From an uncultured Croceicoccus sp. (GTDB taxonomy: Bacteria > Pseudomonadota > Alphaproteobacteria > Sphingomonadales > Sphingomonadaceae), in contig NZ_CANMCP010000001.1 in assembly GCF_947496385.1 (NCBI RefSeq), positions 62,001 through 126,000 of the forward strand: 64,000 nt of DNA, written 5' to 3'. Made by a program: the position numbers and the translations under genes. The number at the start of each line of letters is the position of its first letter. Within the stretch, counting starts at the first letter, position 1. The notes below the pieces were generated by a model. The model saw only the letters and a program-made list of their open reading frames with translations. It was not told where the DNA came from and searched no databases. Shown in pieces: positions 26,891-39,444 of the stretch.

Positions 26891-27418
26891 TTAGGGTTCG
26901 ACTGGGTTCGAAATGAACCCGACAGTGGGATAGCCTGCGGCCTGGATCTGATAGATCGCGCCGGCCACGCATTTCCACGGTGCGTCGACGTCACCGCGAA
27001 TGTGGACCTGCGGGATCTTGTCCGGGTCGTTGGCAATCGCTTCGGGCCCGCCTTCGCGTTCGATGATTGCGTCGAGACGATTGAACGCCTGCTCCTGCAA
27101 CTCATCCGAGCTGACCGGCACGATATTGTTGAAATACACGCGGCACTGGCCGTCGCGCGATGCACCGGTATAGCCGGGTTCACCCGGGCTGCGGCCGGCC
27201 GAATCCGTGGAGGTCACCGACAGGAGAAGGTTTTCCACCTTGTCCTGCGATTCCTCGGACACCAGCACCGGTATCTCCAGATTTTCGATCGTCTGGATCG
27301 CGACGGGAACCGCGATCAGGAAGATGATCAAGAGCACCAGCATCACGTCGACGAGAGGCGTGGTGTTGATGTCGGACATCGGGGCGCCTTCGCCGCCGGA
27401 TCCCGCAGAAATCGCCAT
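26891..27418 (-). CDS. exbD: ExbD/TolR-family protein with enlarged, cysteine-containing periplasmic domain
   Basis: The 175-residue protein has the same INTTPLVDVMLVLLIIF membrane segment as its neighbour, but the periplasmic part is longer and carries two cysteines (DGQCRVYF and WKCVAGA) that could form a disulfide. A flexible Ser/Gly-rich insert (SAGRSPGEPGYTG) accounts for part of the extra length. Two ExbD copies in tandem are common in sphingomonads and Xanthomonas relatives; the longer one may have a specialised role. Confidence 0.9.
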   Translation of the reverse strand: MAISAGSGGEGAPMSDINTTPLVDVMLVLLIIFLIAVPVAIQTIENLEIPVLVSEESQDKVENLLLSVTSTDSAGRSPGEPGYTGASRDGQCRVYFNNIVPVSSDELQEQAFNRLDAIIEREGGPEAIANDPDKIPQVHIRGDVDAPWKCVAGAIYQIQAAGYPTVGFISNPVEP

Positions 27419-27556
27419 TATCTCATCCTATCTCGTACTTGTTCGCTCCCTGTTCGGGAACATGCCGCCTGTCGTGTCCCGCATGGCGAGGGCGACAGGA
27501 GAATTGGCCCCGAGGGGCAGACCGGCGGCACCGATCACGATGCCGCCGGGTAACGC

Positions 27557-28372
27557 TTACTTCTTGACCGTGGTGGTGGTCGTGGTCGTGCCGGTCGCGG
27601 GCGCGGTGGCCGGCTTCTTCGTCGTGGCACCGGCCGAAGTGGTCGCGGTCTTGGTCGAAGCGGTCGCAACCGCGGGCTTCACATTGCCGCCCGAGGTGAT
27701 GTTGGCGAGCACGTCGGTCGAGAAGCCGTTCAGCTGCTCGGCGATGCGCTTGTTGCGCGACTGCAAGTAGTTGTAGGCGAGCACGGCCGGAACGGCGACG
27801 AGCAGACCCAGCGCGGTCATGATCAGAGCTTCACCAACGGGACCGGCGACCTTGTCGATCGAGGCCGAACCAGCGATGCCGATGTTGATCAGCGCGCGGT
27901 AGATGCCGACCACGGTGCCGAACAGACCGATGAACGGTGCGGTCGCGCCGACGGTGGCGAGGAAGGGCAGGCCGCCGGCGAGGCGGGCGTTGACCATCGC
28001 TTCCGAACGGGCGAGCGAGCCGTGCAGCCAGTCGTGCGCTTCGAGGCTGTCGGTCATCTTGGTGTGCTGTTCCTGAGCGGCGATGCCGTCATCGACGAGC
28101 TGACGATAGGCGGTGTTCTTGCCGAGCTTGCCAGCGCCTTCGCGCAGCGAGGGCGCGCGCCAGAAGGACGTGCGCACTTCGCGGCCCTGCTTCAGGATCT
28201 TGTTCTGTTCGAACCATTTCGTGAACAGGATGTAGAACGAACCGAAGGACATCACGCCGAGAATGGCGACGGTGGCGTAGGCGATGAAACCGCCCTGCTC
28301 GAGCGCTTCGGCAAAACCGAACTTGTTCTGCGGAGCGGCTTCGCCGGCCGCGGCAAGGATTTCGATGAGCAT
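27557..28372 (-). CDS. exbB: ExbB/TolQ-family proton-channel protein
   Basis: The 271-residue protein has three membrane helices (about 30-50, 130-160, 175-200) and the conserved TVGATAPFIGLFGTVVGIY segment. After the last helix comes a ~45-residue low-complexity Thr/Ala/Lys tail (ending TTTTTTVKK) that the core family does not need. It lies 76 bases after tonB and upstream of two exbD genes. Confidence 0.93.
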   Translation of the reverse strand: MLIEILAAAGEAAPQNKFGFAEALEQGGFIAYATVAILGVMSFGSFYILFTKWFEQNKILKQGREVRTSFWRAPSLREGAGKLGKNTAYRQLVDDGIAAQEQHTKMTDSLEAHDWLHGSLARSEAMVNARLAGGLPFLATVGATAPFIGLFGTVVGIYRALINIGIAGSASIDKVAGPVGEALIMTALGLLVAVPAVLAYNYLQSRNKRIAEQLNGFSTDVLANITSGGNVKPAVATASTKTATTSAGATTKKPATAPATGTTTTTTTVKK

Positions 28373-28448
28373 TGGGTTAATTCCTTATGATCGAATATTT
28401 GATGAGTCGGATATGGCCGGGCGGATGTCGGTCCATCCGCCCCACCGA

Positions 28449-29141
28449 TCAATTGAGACGATAGGTAATGGCGGTGTTCACCGTCGAAGAAATCGGGTTT
28501 CCGGCATCGTTCAGTGCGGGATCGTAGCGTGCATAACGCTCCATGCCTTCGCATGCCGCCTCGTCGAGGCTGGACGAACCGCTCGACCGGGTGACGGAGC
28601 AGGCGGTCACGCGCCCGTTGGTTCCCACGGTGACGCGAACGCCAACGGTGCCTTCTTCTTCGTTACGGATCGCACGGCTCGGATAGTTTTCCTGAATCCG
28701 GGCGGCCCAGCGGCCCTGTCCGTCGGGGCTCGCACCGCGTGCCTTCGAGGGGGCGGGCGGCGGAGCCGGCGGTGCCGGTGCCGGTGCCGGTGCGCGAACG
28801 GGCGCCGGCGGCGGGATGCGCAGCACGGGCGGAGCCGGCGGCGGCGGTGTGCGGACGGTGTCGATCTGCGGCGCGGGCCGTTCGATCCGGACCGCCGGCG
28901 GCGGCGCGACGGGCGGCGGCGGCGCAACCGGCTGCGGCTGCGGTTCCTCCGGCGGCGGCGGCGGCGGCGGCGGTGGCGGCGGATCCTCGATATTGACCGC
29001 GGTCACCGTTTCCTTGAGTTTCTCGACCGCCTCGAACGCCAGGCCGGTGACCAGGGCGTAGATTGCCACAATGTGCAGCAAGGCGACAATCACGATCGCG
29101 GCAATCTTGTTGCCGCTCATCTGTTGGTCAGCGTAAGCCAT
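28449..29141 (-). CDS. tonB: Energy transducer TonB
   Basis: The 230-residue protein has a single membrane helix (about 12-35), a proline-rich spacer with a run of 11 prolines, and the C-terminal TonB fold (about 140-230; YPSRAIRNEEEGTVGVRVTVG). It spans the periplasm and passes ExbB/ExbD energy to outer-membrane receptors. First gene of the tonB-exbB-exbD-exbD unit. A second tonB is at 56278-57093. Confidence 0.93.
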   Translation of the reverse strand: MAYADQQMSGNKIAAIVIVALLHIVAIYALVTGLAFEAVEKLKETVTAVNIEDPPPPPPPPPPPEEPQPQPVAPPPPVAPPPAVRIERPAPQIDTVRTPPPPAPPVLRIPPPAPVRAPAPAPAPPAPPPAPSKARGASPDGQGRWAARIQENYPSRAIRNEEEGTVGVRVTVGTNGRVTACSVTRSSGSSSLDEAACEGMERYARYDPALNDAGNPISSTVNTAITYRLN

Positions 29142-29520
29142 TCAGATGCATCACTCCATTACTTCCCCGGGCAGAACGCGGATGCGAACGGCCGTGTAAA
29201 AAGAACGAACCAGTCTTGTCGACCGGATCGTACGCCCCATGTATACCCCTGCCGGCTGTACCGGGCGAGGGCTGCCGGCCAGCGAGACTTCGAAGCCTCG
29301 AAAACCGTTGAACCCGCGCAAAACGCAAACCGGTCTCAAGCCGGCTGATGTTCGAAGCTTTAACGGCGAAGCGTCAGCCACGCAATTGCTTTGTCGATTA
29401 ACCCTTAATTCAGCACGTCTGTTGTTCTTTGCCTGAACAGTTTATGACATGGAGGCCTGCCCCGGTTCGATGCTCTCGCGCCACCTATGGGCGGAGCATC
29501 CGCAAACCTGGTGTAGCTTT
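29142..29520. other. Gene-free divergent region between tonB and the exported protein
   Basis: These 379 bases should contain promoters for both flanking genes. There is an AT-rich patch at about 29385-29450, likely for the rightward gene, and none that I can assign confidently for tonB. I see no RNA gene or iron-box-like palindrome here. Confidence 0.5.
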
Positions 29521-30408
29521 ATGCAAATATCCTTCGGTCGCGGTCTGGCCCTCTCCTTTTTGATAGGGACGATGCCGCTGGCGGCTCTCTCCGTCCCGGC
29601 CACCGCGCAACCTTCCACGGCGCAGCCTGCCGCAACGCAGGCGAACGCCGCCGTCGAATCGCAGCTTCCCTATGCCGACCTCGTCGATCTGGCGGCCGGG
29701 GCGCCGCTGACCGTGCTGGGCACTGTGCGGCGCGCCAGCACGCTCGATGCCGACCGCACCGGGCCGGTGCGCGCAGGCTGGGCGCGGGTGTATGTGGAGG
29801 TCGAAACGAATCGCCTCATCGCGGGCACGACCCCGGTGGGGCAAAAGCTCAAGTTCCTCGCGGACGTGCGCCGGGATGGGCGCGGCAAGGTGCCCAAGCT
29901 CAAAAATCGCGACGTCGTGCTGTTCGCGCGCCCCGTACCCGGACGTCCCGGCGAGTTGCAGCTTGTCGCGCCGGATGCGATGCTGCCGGTCGAGGCGGTC
30001 GGCACGGCCCGGCTGCGCGAATTGTCGGCGCAGCTGCTCGACCCCGCGGCGCCGCCTGTCGTGACGGGCGTGCGCGATGCGTGGCACACGCCCGGTAATC
30101 TCGCCGGGGAGGGCGAGACGCAGATCTTCCTCGACACGCCGGGCGAGGAAGCGGCCTCCATCACCATCGTCCGCCGCCCGGGGCAGGCGCCGCGATGGGG
30201 CCTGTCGATCGGGGAACTGGTCAATTCCGACAGCCGCCCGCCCGAACGCGGCACGCTGGCATGGTACCGGCTCGCCTGCGCGCTTCCGGCGAACCTGCCG
30301 CAATCGGCGCTGTCCTCCGGCGATCCGGCGCAACGGGAGGCCGCTGTGGCCGATTATGCGCTCGTCATCGAACAGCTGGGCGAATGCGGGCGCACCCGGG
30401 TATTCTGA
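29521..30408 (+). CDS. Exported protein of unknown function
   Basis: I do not recognise this 295-residue protein. It has a signal peptide (LALSFLIGTMPLAALSVPATAQ), a Thr/Ala/Gln-rich spacer, then a domain with several beta-strand stretches (RAGWARVYVEVETNRLIAG; KNRDVVLFARPVPG) and FLDTPGEEAASITIVRRPG. It has no catalytic signature I can name. ATG 29521 gives the signal peptide directly; an in-frame ATG at 29449 would bury it. It precedes hom but 137 bases separate them, so co-transcription is uncertain. Confidence 0.7.
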   Translation: MQISFGRGLALSFLIGTMPLAALSVPATAQPSTAQPAATQANAAVESQLPYADLVDLAAGAPLTVLGTVRRASTLDADRTGPVRAGWARVYVEVETNRLIAGTTPVGQKLKFLADVRRDGRGKVPKLKNRDVVLFARPVPGRPGELQLVAPDAMLPVEAVGTARLRELSAQLLDPAAPPVVTGVRDAWHTPGNLAGEGETQIFLDTPGEEAASITIVRRPGQAPRWGLSIGELVNSDSRPPERGTLAWYRLACALPANLPQSALSSGDPAQREAAVADYALVIEQLGECGRTRVF

Positions 30409-30545
30409 AATTGCGATCGGGGCGCGTTCCTTCGCGCTCCCGATGATGTCCGCGACCACCGTCGCGCAACACTATTGCGGTTCCCCTCTGGCCAACGGGC
30501 GTTTGCTCGCCTAACCCGCACCGGCCAAATGGAGGACACTATTCA

Positions 30546-31862
30546 ATGACCGAGCCGCTGCGCATCGCCCTTGCCGGCCTTGGCACCGTGGGTGCCGGGG
30601 TCATTCGCCTGATCGAGACCAATGCCGATCTGCTGACCCGCCGGGCCGGGCGCGAAATCCGCATTACCGCCGTGAGCGCGCGCGACCGCGGCAAGGATCG
30701 CGGCGTGGACCTGTCGCCCTATGCCTGGGAAGACGACATGACCGCGATGGCCGCGCGCGACGATGTCGATGTCGTGGTCGAGCTGGTCGGCGGGTCCGAC
30801 GGGCCGGCGCTGACGCTTGCGCGGCGCGCGGTGGCGCAGGGCAAGAGCTTCGTCACCGCGAACAAGGCCATGGTCGCGCATCACGGCCTCGCGCTCGCCC
30901 GCGAGGCGGAGGCCGCAGGTGTCGCCATGAAGTTCGAGGCCGCGGTCGCCGGCGGCATTCCGGTGATCAAGGGCCTGCGCGAAGGGGCCGCGGCCAACGC
31001 GATCGAGCGGGTTTACGGGATTCTCAACGGGACGTGCAATTACATCCTGTCGACGATGGAGGATACCGGCGCCGATTTCGCCGACGTTCTCGCCGAGGCG
31101 CAGGCCATGGGCTACGCCGAGGCGGACCCCAGCTTTGACATCGACGGGATCGATGCCGGGCACAAGCTGTCGATCATGGCCAGCATCGCCTTTGGAACCG
31201 AGCTCGATTTCGCGAATGTCGGGGCCGACGGCATCCGCCGCATCCTGTCCGCCGACATCGCGCAGGCCGATGCGCTGGGCTACGTGATTCGCCTGCTCGG
31301 CATGGCGAATGTCGAACCGGCCACCGATGCCGCGGACGGCGACACGGTCCGCCTGTTTCAGCGCGTGCACCCTTTTCTCGTGCCCAAGGATCACCCGCTC
31401 GCCCATGTCGACGGCGCGACCAATGCCGTCGTCGCGGAGGGCAATTTTTCGGGCCGCCTGCTGTTTCAGGGGGCAGGCGCCGGCGACGGGCCGACGGCCA
31501 GCGCTGTCGTTGCCGACATCATCGACATCGCGCGGGGCGAAATCGGCGCGCCGTTCTCCATCCCCGTGTCCGAGCTCAACCCCACTGCGCCGGCACAGAC
31601 CGGCCACCGCACCGGCAAGGCCTATCTGCGGTTTCAGGTGGTCGACAAGCCGGGCGTCCTGGCCGAGCTCGCCGCCGCGATGCGCGATGCGGGCGTCTCG
31701 ATCGAAAGCCTCATCCAAAAGGGCGCGGGCGACGGCCCCGTGCTCGTCGCGATGGTCACGCACGAGGGCGAGGAAGCCTGCGTCGACAAGGCGGTCGAGC
31801 TGCTCTCCGGCTCGCCCAGCCTCGTCGAGGCGCCGCTCGTCATGCATATTCTCAAGCAATAG
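30546..31862 (+). CDS. hom: Homoserine dehydrogenase
   Basis: The 438-residue enzyme reduces aspartate semialdehyde to homoserine for threonine and methionine. It shows the Rossmann motif GLGTVGAGVI, TANKAMVAHHG, the catalytic-domain signature YAEADPSFDIDGIDAGHK and a C-terminal ACT domain (about 350-438) for feedback control. A GGAGG site precedes the ATG. Confidence 0.96.
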   Translation: MTEPLRIALAGLGTVGAGVIRLIETNADLLTRRAGREIRITAVSARDRGKDRGVDLSPYAWEDDMTAMAARDDVDVVVELVGGSDGPALTLARRAVAQGKSFVTANKAMVAHHGLALAREAEAAGVAMKFEAAVAGGIPVIKGLREGAAANAIERVYGILNGTCNYILSTMEDTGADFADVLAEAQAMGYAEADPSFDIDGIDAGHKLSIMASIAFGTELDFANVGADGIRRILSADIAQADALGYVIRLLGMANVEPATDAADGDTVRLFQRVHPFLVPKDHPLAHVDGATNAVVAEGNFSGRLLFQGAGAGDGPTASAVVADIIDIARGEIGAPFSIPVSELNPTAPAQTGHRTGKAYLRFQVVDKPGVLAELAAAMRDAGVSIESLIQKGAGDGPVLVAMVTHEGEEACVDKAVELLSGSPSLVEAPLVMHILKQ

Positions 31863-31971
31863 GGTGCGTCGGGCTTTATCCCGGTCTGCATTCGTATCAT
31901 AACGCGCGGGCCGGCGCCCATGCATAGGCGCCGAACGCCGCCATCCCGGCCATAGCGACAGGAAGACCAAC

Positions 31972-32949
31972 GTGACCAAGCCCGCCCCCAGCAATGCCCT
32001 CGACCGCGTGCTCGTTCTGGAAATGGTCCGCGTGACGGAGGCGGCGGCGATGGCGGCCTCCCGGCTGGTCGGGCGCGGCGATGAAAAGGCCGCCGATGCC
32101 GCCGCCGTCGAAGCCATGCGCAAGGCGTTCGACGAGCTGTACATGGATGGCACCGTCGTCATCGGCGAGGGCGAGCGCGACGAGGCGCCCATGCTCTATA
32201 TTGGGGAGAAGGTCGGCGGGGCACCGGGGACGGGGCCGAAGATCGACATCGCGCTCGACCCGCTCGAAGGGACGACGATCACCGCGAAGGCGGGGCCGAA
32301 TTCGCTCGCCGTGCTGGCCGCGGCGGAAGAAGGGTGCCTGCTTAACGCGCCCGATGTCTACATGGACAAGATCGCGGTCGGCCCCGGCTATCCCGCGGAC
32401 GTGATCGACCTCAACAAGAGCCCGACCGATAACGTGAAGGCGGTCGCCAAGGCGAAGGGCGTGGAACCGCACGAGATCATCGCCTGCGTGCTCGACCGGC
32501 CGCGCCATGAAAAGATCATCGCCGAATTGCGCGCGATAGGGTGCGGCATCGTGATGATCCCCGACGGCGACGTTGCCGGCGTGATCGCGACGACCGATCC
32601 CGACACCACGATCGACATCTACATGGGGTCGGGCGGCGCACCCGAAGGCGTGCTGGCCTGCGCGGCGCTGCGCTGCGTCGGGGGGCAGTTCAAGGGGCGG
32701 CTGCTGTTCCGAAACGACGACGAACGGGCGCGTGCGGCGAAATGGGGGATCGACGATCTCGACCGGATCTACGATCTCACCGATCTGGCGAAGGGCGACT
32801 GCATCTTTGCCGCGACCGGCGTGACCGACGGCTCGCTGCTTCAGGGGGTGAAGCGCCGCAAGGGCGGTCTGGTCACGACCGAGAGCGTCGTGATGCGCGC
32901 ATCGTCGGGCACCGTGCGCTGGGTCCGGGGCGAACATCACAACGGGTGA
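31972..32949 (+). CDS. glpX: Class II fructose-1,6-bisphosphatase
   Basis: The 325-residue enzyme hydrolyses fructose 1,6-bisphosphate in gluconeogenesis. GlpX signatures are GEGERDEAPMLYIGE, the metal site DPLEGTTIT and ATGVTDGSLL near the C-terminus. The start is a GTG at 31972 after AGGAAG. A terminator follows at 32998. Confidence 0.95.
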   Translation: MTKPAPSNALDRVLVLEMVRVTEAAAMAASRLVGRGDEKAADAAAVEAMRKAFDELYMDGTVVIGEGERDEAPMLYIGEKVGGAPGTGPKIDIALDPLEGTTITAKAGPNSLAVLAAAEEGCLLNAPDVYMDKIAVGPGYPADVIDLNKSPTDNVKAVAKAKGVEPHEIIACVLDRPRHEKIIAELRAIGCGIVMIPDGDVAGVIATTDPDTTIDIYMGSGGAPEGVLACAALRCVGGQFKGRLLFRNDDERARAAKWGIDDLDRIYDLTDLAKGDCIFAATGVTDGSLLQGVKRRKGGLVTTESVVMRASSGTVRWVRGEHHNG

Positions 32950-32997
32950 GGCGGCGACGGGGCCGATGCCCTGCGCCTGTAACCGAATGGGACGAGA

Positions 32998-33030
32998 GGG
33001 GCCGCGCGGGATGACCGTGACGGCCCCTTT
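32998..33030 (+). terminator. Intrinsic terminator of glpX
   Basis: GGGGCCG pairs with CGGCCCC across a 16-base loop and is followed by TTT, 49 bases after the stop. Confidence 0.65.
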
Positions 33031-33154
33031 ATCGTGCGGGGCGCGTGCCCAATGTTGCAATTGTGCGACCGTGCGCTAGGGACGCAAGCCATTGAGGGAT
33101 CACCAACGGACGGCCCGGACCGGTGCCGCTTTCGACCAATAGCGGGAACGCGCA

Positions 33155-34090
33155 ATGAAGATCATGTCGGGCAATGCCAACCTGCCGCTGGCGCGGGCCA
33201 TCGCGGGCTATCTCGAAACGCCGATGACCGATGTCAGCGTGCGGCGGTTCGCGGACGAGGAAATCTTCGTCGAAATCCACGAGAACGTCCGCGGCGAGGA
33301 CGTGTTCGTCGTGCAGTCGACCAGCTTTCCCGCCAATGACAATCTGATGGAGCTGCTGATCTGCATCGATGCGCTGAAACGCGCGTCGGCGCGGCGGATC
33401 ACGGCGGTCGTCCCCTATTTCGGCTATGCAAGGCAGGACCGCAAGCCCGGCCCGCGCACTCCGATCTCGGCCAAGCTGGTTGCCGATCTCATCACCCGCG
33501 CCGGGGCGGACCGGGTGCTGTCGGTCGATCTGCACGCCGGACAGATTCAAGGTTTCTTCGACATCCCGACCGACAATCTCTACGCCGCGCCCGCGATGGC
33601 CGCGGATATTCAGGCGCGCTACGGCGATCAGGACCTCATGGTTGTATCCCCCGACGTCGGCGGCGTGGTGCGTGCGCGGGCACTGGCCAAGCGGCTCGAC
33701 AATGCGCCGCTCGCCATCGTCGACAAGCGGCGCGACCGGCCCGGCGAATCGGAGGTGATGAACATCATCGGCGAGGTCGAGGGGCGGCATTGCATCCTCA
33801 TCGACGACATTATCGATTCGGGCGGCACGCTGTGCAACGCGGCGCAGGCGCTGCTCGATCAGGGGGCGAAATCGGTCGCGGCCTATATCACCCACGGCGT
33901 GCTTTCGGGCGGCGCGGTGGCCAAGGTGTCGGGCAGCGCGCTGACCGAGCTGGTCATTACCGACACGATCCGCGCGACCGACGCCGCGCGCGACAGCGAC
34001 AAGATCCGCATCCTGTCCATCGCCACGCTCATCGGGGAGGCGATTCGCCGCATCGCCGATGAAAGCAGCGTGTCGAGCCTGTTCGACTGA
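33155..34090 (+). CDS. prs: Ribose-phosphate pyrophosphokinase (PRPP synthetase)
   Basis: The 311-residue enzyme makes PRPP from ribose 5-phosphate and ATP. Signatures are [24 protein letters not shown] and the PRPP loop [11 protein letters not shown]. The next gene, a histidinol-phosphatase-like enzyme, starts in its stop codon, tying PRPP supply to a PRPP-consuming pathway. Confidence 0.96.
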   Translation: MKIMSGNANLPLARAIAGYLETPMTDVSVRRFADEEIFVEIHENVRGEDVFVVQSTSFPANDNLMELLICIDALKRASARRITAVVPYFGYARQDRKPGPRTPISAKLVADLITRAGADRVLSVDLHAGQIQGFFDIPTDNLYAAPAMAADIQARYGDQDLMVVSPDVGGVVRARALAKRLDNAPLAIVDKRRDRPGESEVMNIIGEVEGRHCILIDDIIDSGGTLCNAAQALLDQGAKSVAAYITHGVLSGGAVAKVSGSALTELVITDTIRATDAARDSDKIRILSIATLIGEAIRRIADESSVSSLFD

Positions 34091-34872
34091 TGCGGATCGC
34101 GGACGATATCGCGCTGGCGGAGCGCCTCGCCGATGCTGCGGGGGCGGCGATCCGGCCGTATTTCCGCACCGCGCTCGACACAGAGCGCAAGGGCGATGCC
34201 AGCCCGGTCACCGTCGCCGACCGGGAGGCGGAGGCCGCGATGCGCGACATTCTCACCGCCGAGCGGCCCGAGGACGGCATCATCGGCGAGGAATACGGCG
34301 TCGAACGGGCCGGGGCGAAACGGCAATGGGTGCTCGATCCCATTGACGGCACGGCGGGTTTCCTCGCGGGGCGGGCCATGTTCGGCACGCTGATCGCGCT
34401 GATGGTGGATGGCTGGCCGGTGCTCGGCGTGCTGGATCAGCCGATCGCGGGTGAGCGTTGGATCGGGGCGGCGGGGCTGCAGACGACGCTGAACGGGGCC
34501 GAGGTGCGCACGCGCCGGTGCCGCGAGCTGAGCGAGGCGACGCTGGCCACCACCGGGCCGCATTATTTCGACGATCACGACGGCGAACATTTCATGGGGC
34601 TTGCGGCAAAGACCGATCACAAGCGCATGGTGATGGGCGGCGATTGCTACAATTATGCCATGCTGGCGACAGGGCAGCTCGACATCGTGGCCGAGGCCGG
34701 GCTGAAGCTTTACGACTGGGCCGCGCTGGTCCCGATTGTCGAGGGCGCAGGCGGGACCATGGCCGACTGGAACGGCGATCCGCTCAATGCGACGAGCGAC
34801 GGGCACGTGATCGCGCTGGGCGAACCGGCGCGGCTCGAAGAGGTGGTTGAAGCGCTCGCCTGTCATCACTAG
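34090..34872 (+). CDS. hisN: Inositol-monophosphatase-family enzyme, probable histidinol-phosphatase
   Basis: The 260-residue protein has the lithium-sensitive phosphatase motifs GEEYG, LDPIDGTAGFLAG and DWAALVPIVEGAGG with all metal ligands. Its length and the FLAGRAMFGTLIAL segment fit HisN-type histidinol-phosphatases better than inositol phosphatases. It overlaps the prs stop. A different sugar-phosphate substrate cannot be excluded. Confidence 0.85.
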   Translation: MRIADDIALAERLADAAGAAIRPYFRTALDTERKGDASPVTVADREAEAAMRDILTAERPEDGIIGEEYGVERAGAKRQWVLDPIDGTAGFLAGRAMFGTLIALMVDGWPVLGVLDQPIAGERWIGAAGLQTTLNGAEVRTRRCRELSEATLATTGPHYFDDHDGEHFMGLAAKTDHKRMVMGGDCYNYAMLATGQLDIVAEAGLKLYDWAALVPIVEGAGGTMADWNGDPLNATSDGHVIALGEPARLEEVVEALACHH

Positions 34873-34932
34873 GCTGCCCGTCACGGGTTGTTAAGCATCC
34901 CCATGCAACCCTGCCATCTGCATGGGCCGGGG

Positions 34933-35160
34933 ATGACGGGCGGACGAATCGTGATATCTTTGTTCAAGGCGATTTTTCCGGCGGCCCTCATGACCTGGAT
35001 CGTGGCGAAGGTCGCGGCGATGCAGGGGACGCGCGCCGGCGTGCTTAACGTGCACTGGGTGATCATCGGCGACTGGAGCACCTATTGGTCGTGGCCGATG
35101 ATGGGCATTGCGCTGGGCCTGTGCTGGTCGATCACCTTCATGCTCGATTCCCTGCGATAG
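34933..35160 (+). CDS. Small membrane protein of unknown function
   Basis: The protein (75 residues from ATG 34933; an in-frame ATG at 34888 adds 15) has two likely membrane helices, LFKAIFPAALMTWIVAKVAA and SWPMMGIALGLCWSITFML, separated by a short loop. I know of no function. It sits between hisN and rpmI; no clear ribosome site is visible, so the start is tentative. Confidence 0.55.
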   Translation: MTGGRIVISLFKAIFPAALMTWIVAKVAAMQGTRAGVLNVHWVIIGDWSTYWSWPMMGIALGLCWSITFMLDSLR

Positions 35161-35237
35161 GGTGCGCGAAGGCTTGCAATGTTCGTCGCGCCCGGTTATG
35201 CGCGCGGCTTCCATCGACACGTGATTTCCAAAGCCGG

Positions 35238-35259
35238 CCTGGCGACAAGGGCTGCCAGG
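35238..35259 (+). promoter_or_regulatory. Hairpin in the rpmI-rplT leader
   Basis: CCTGGC / GCCAGG forms a 6-bp stem 35 bases before the rpmI start. Ribosomal-protein operons of this type are often autoregulated by L20 through leader structures. Whether this hairpin takes part is not known. Confidence 0.3.
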
Positions 35260-35294
35260 GCTGGTCGGACGTGTTTCTATTCAAGGAGACGAAA

Positions 35295-35498
35295 ATGCCC
35301 AAGCTCAAGACGAAGAGCGGCGTGAAGAAGCGCTTCAAGCTCACCGCGACCGGCAAGGTCAAGCATGGCGTGGCCGGCAAGCGCCACCGTTTGATGAGCC
35401 ATAACGCCAAGTATATCCGCCAGCAGCGCGGCACGAAGGTGTTGTCCGATGCGGACACCGCGACCATCAAGAAATGGGCGCCCTACGGGCTGAACTGA
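35295..35498 (+). CDS. rpmI: 50S ribosomal protein L35
   Basis: The 67-residue basic protein begins MPKLKTKSGVKKRFKLTATG and has the KRHRLMSHN segment of L35. AAGGAG at 35283-35288 places the start at ATG 35295. infC, often just upstream in other bacteria, is absent. Confidence 0.98.
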   Translation: MPKLKTKSGVKKRFKLTATGKVKHGVAGKRHRLMSHNAKYIRQQRGTKVLSDADTATIKKWAPYGLN

Positions 35499-35511
35499 GG
35501 AGGCATAGACA

Positions 35512-35871
35512 ATGGCACGCATCAAACGTGGTACGACCACGCGTCAGAAGCACAAAAGGCTTCTCGAACAGGCCAAGGGTTACCGGGGCCGCCGCAAGAA
35601 CACGATTCGCGTCGCGCGTCAGGCCGTCGAAAAGGCCGGCCAGTACGCCTATCGCGATCGCAAGGTTAAGAAGCGCAATTTCCGCGCCCTGTGGATTCAG
35701 CGCATCAATGCCGCGGTCCGCGCCGAAGGCCTGACCTATTCGCAGTTCATGCACGGCACGAAGCTTGCCGGCATCGAACTCGACCGCAAGGTGATGGCCG
35801 ATCTCGCCATGAACGAAAGCGCGGCCTTCGCTGCGATCATCGCTCAGGCGAAGAAGGCACTGCCCGCGTAA
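35512..35871 (+). CDS. rplT: 50S ribosomal protein L20
   Basis: The 119-residue protein has the L20 pattern [29 protein letters not shown] and [20 protein letters not shown]. It follows rpmI by 13 bases with GAGGAGG as ribosome site. A strong terminator follows. Confidence 0.98.
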   Translation: MARIKRGTTTRQKHKRLLEQAKGYRGRRKNTIRVARQAVEKAGQYAYRDRKVKKRNFRALWIQRINAAVRAEGLTYSQFMHGTKLAGIELDRKVMADLAMNESAAFAAIIAQAKKALPA

Positions 35872-35897
35872 GACCACGCCGGCAACCGAACGCAAAG

Positions 35898-35932
35898 AGG
35901 CGCGGGTGGCAGATGCCTCCCGCGCCTTTTTT
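35898..35932 (+). terminator. Intrinsic terminator of rpmI-rplT
   Basis: AGGCGCGGG / CCCGCGCCT forms a 9-bp stem followed by six Ts, 27 bases after rplT. Confidence 0.93.
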
Positions 35933-35970
35933 CATGGGCGCCACCCCGGTGAAGGGGCGGCGCCTTTCCG

Positions 35971-39309
<3,339 letters not shown>

Positions 39310-39382
39310 GAACGATCCCGAAGCATCAAAAGGATCGCCACCCTAGACCGGAACCGACCGACTGCAAGGATGCGATGCGAAA

Positions 39383-39413
39383 GGGGCGCGGCGGTGCCGA
39401 ACCGCCGCGCCCC
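39383..39413 (-). terminator. Intrinsic terminator of the globin-coupled chemoreceptor gene
   Basis: A perfect 13-bp stem (GGGGCGCGGCGGT / ACCGCCGCGCCCC) with a 5-base loop. On the minus strand it is followed by TTT, 32 bases beyond the stop of the gene at 39445. Confidence 0.85.
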
Positions 39414-39444
39414 TTGTCGCGCAAATGGTGCCGTCCGCGCGCGG

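Noticed and set aside
28900-29000. GGC/GGT repeats resembling a satellite
   Set aside because: They encode the proline run of TonB and are ordinary for proline-rich TonB spacers.
30417-30444. ATCGGG / CCCGAT hairpin after the exported-protein gene
   Set aside because: No T-run follows, so it is not supported as a terminator.
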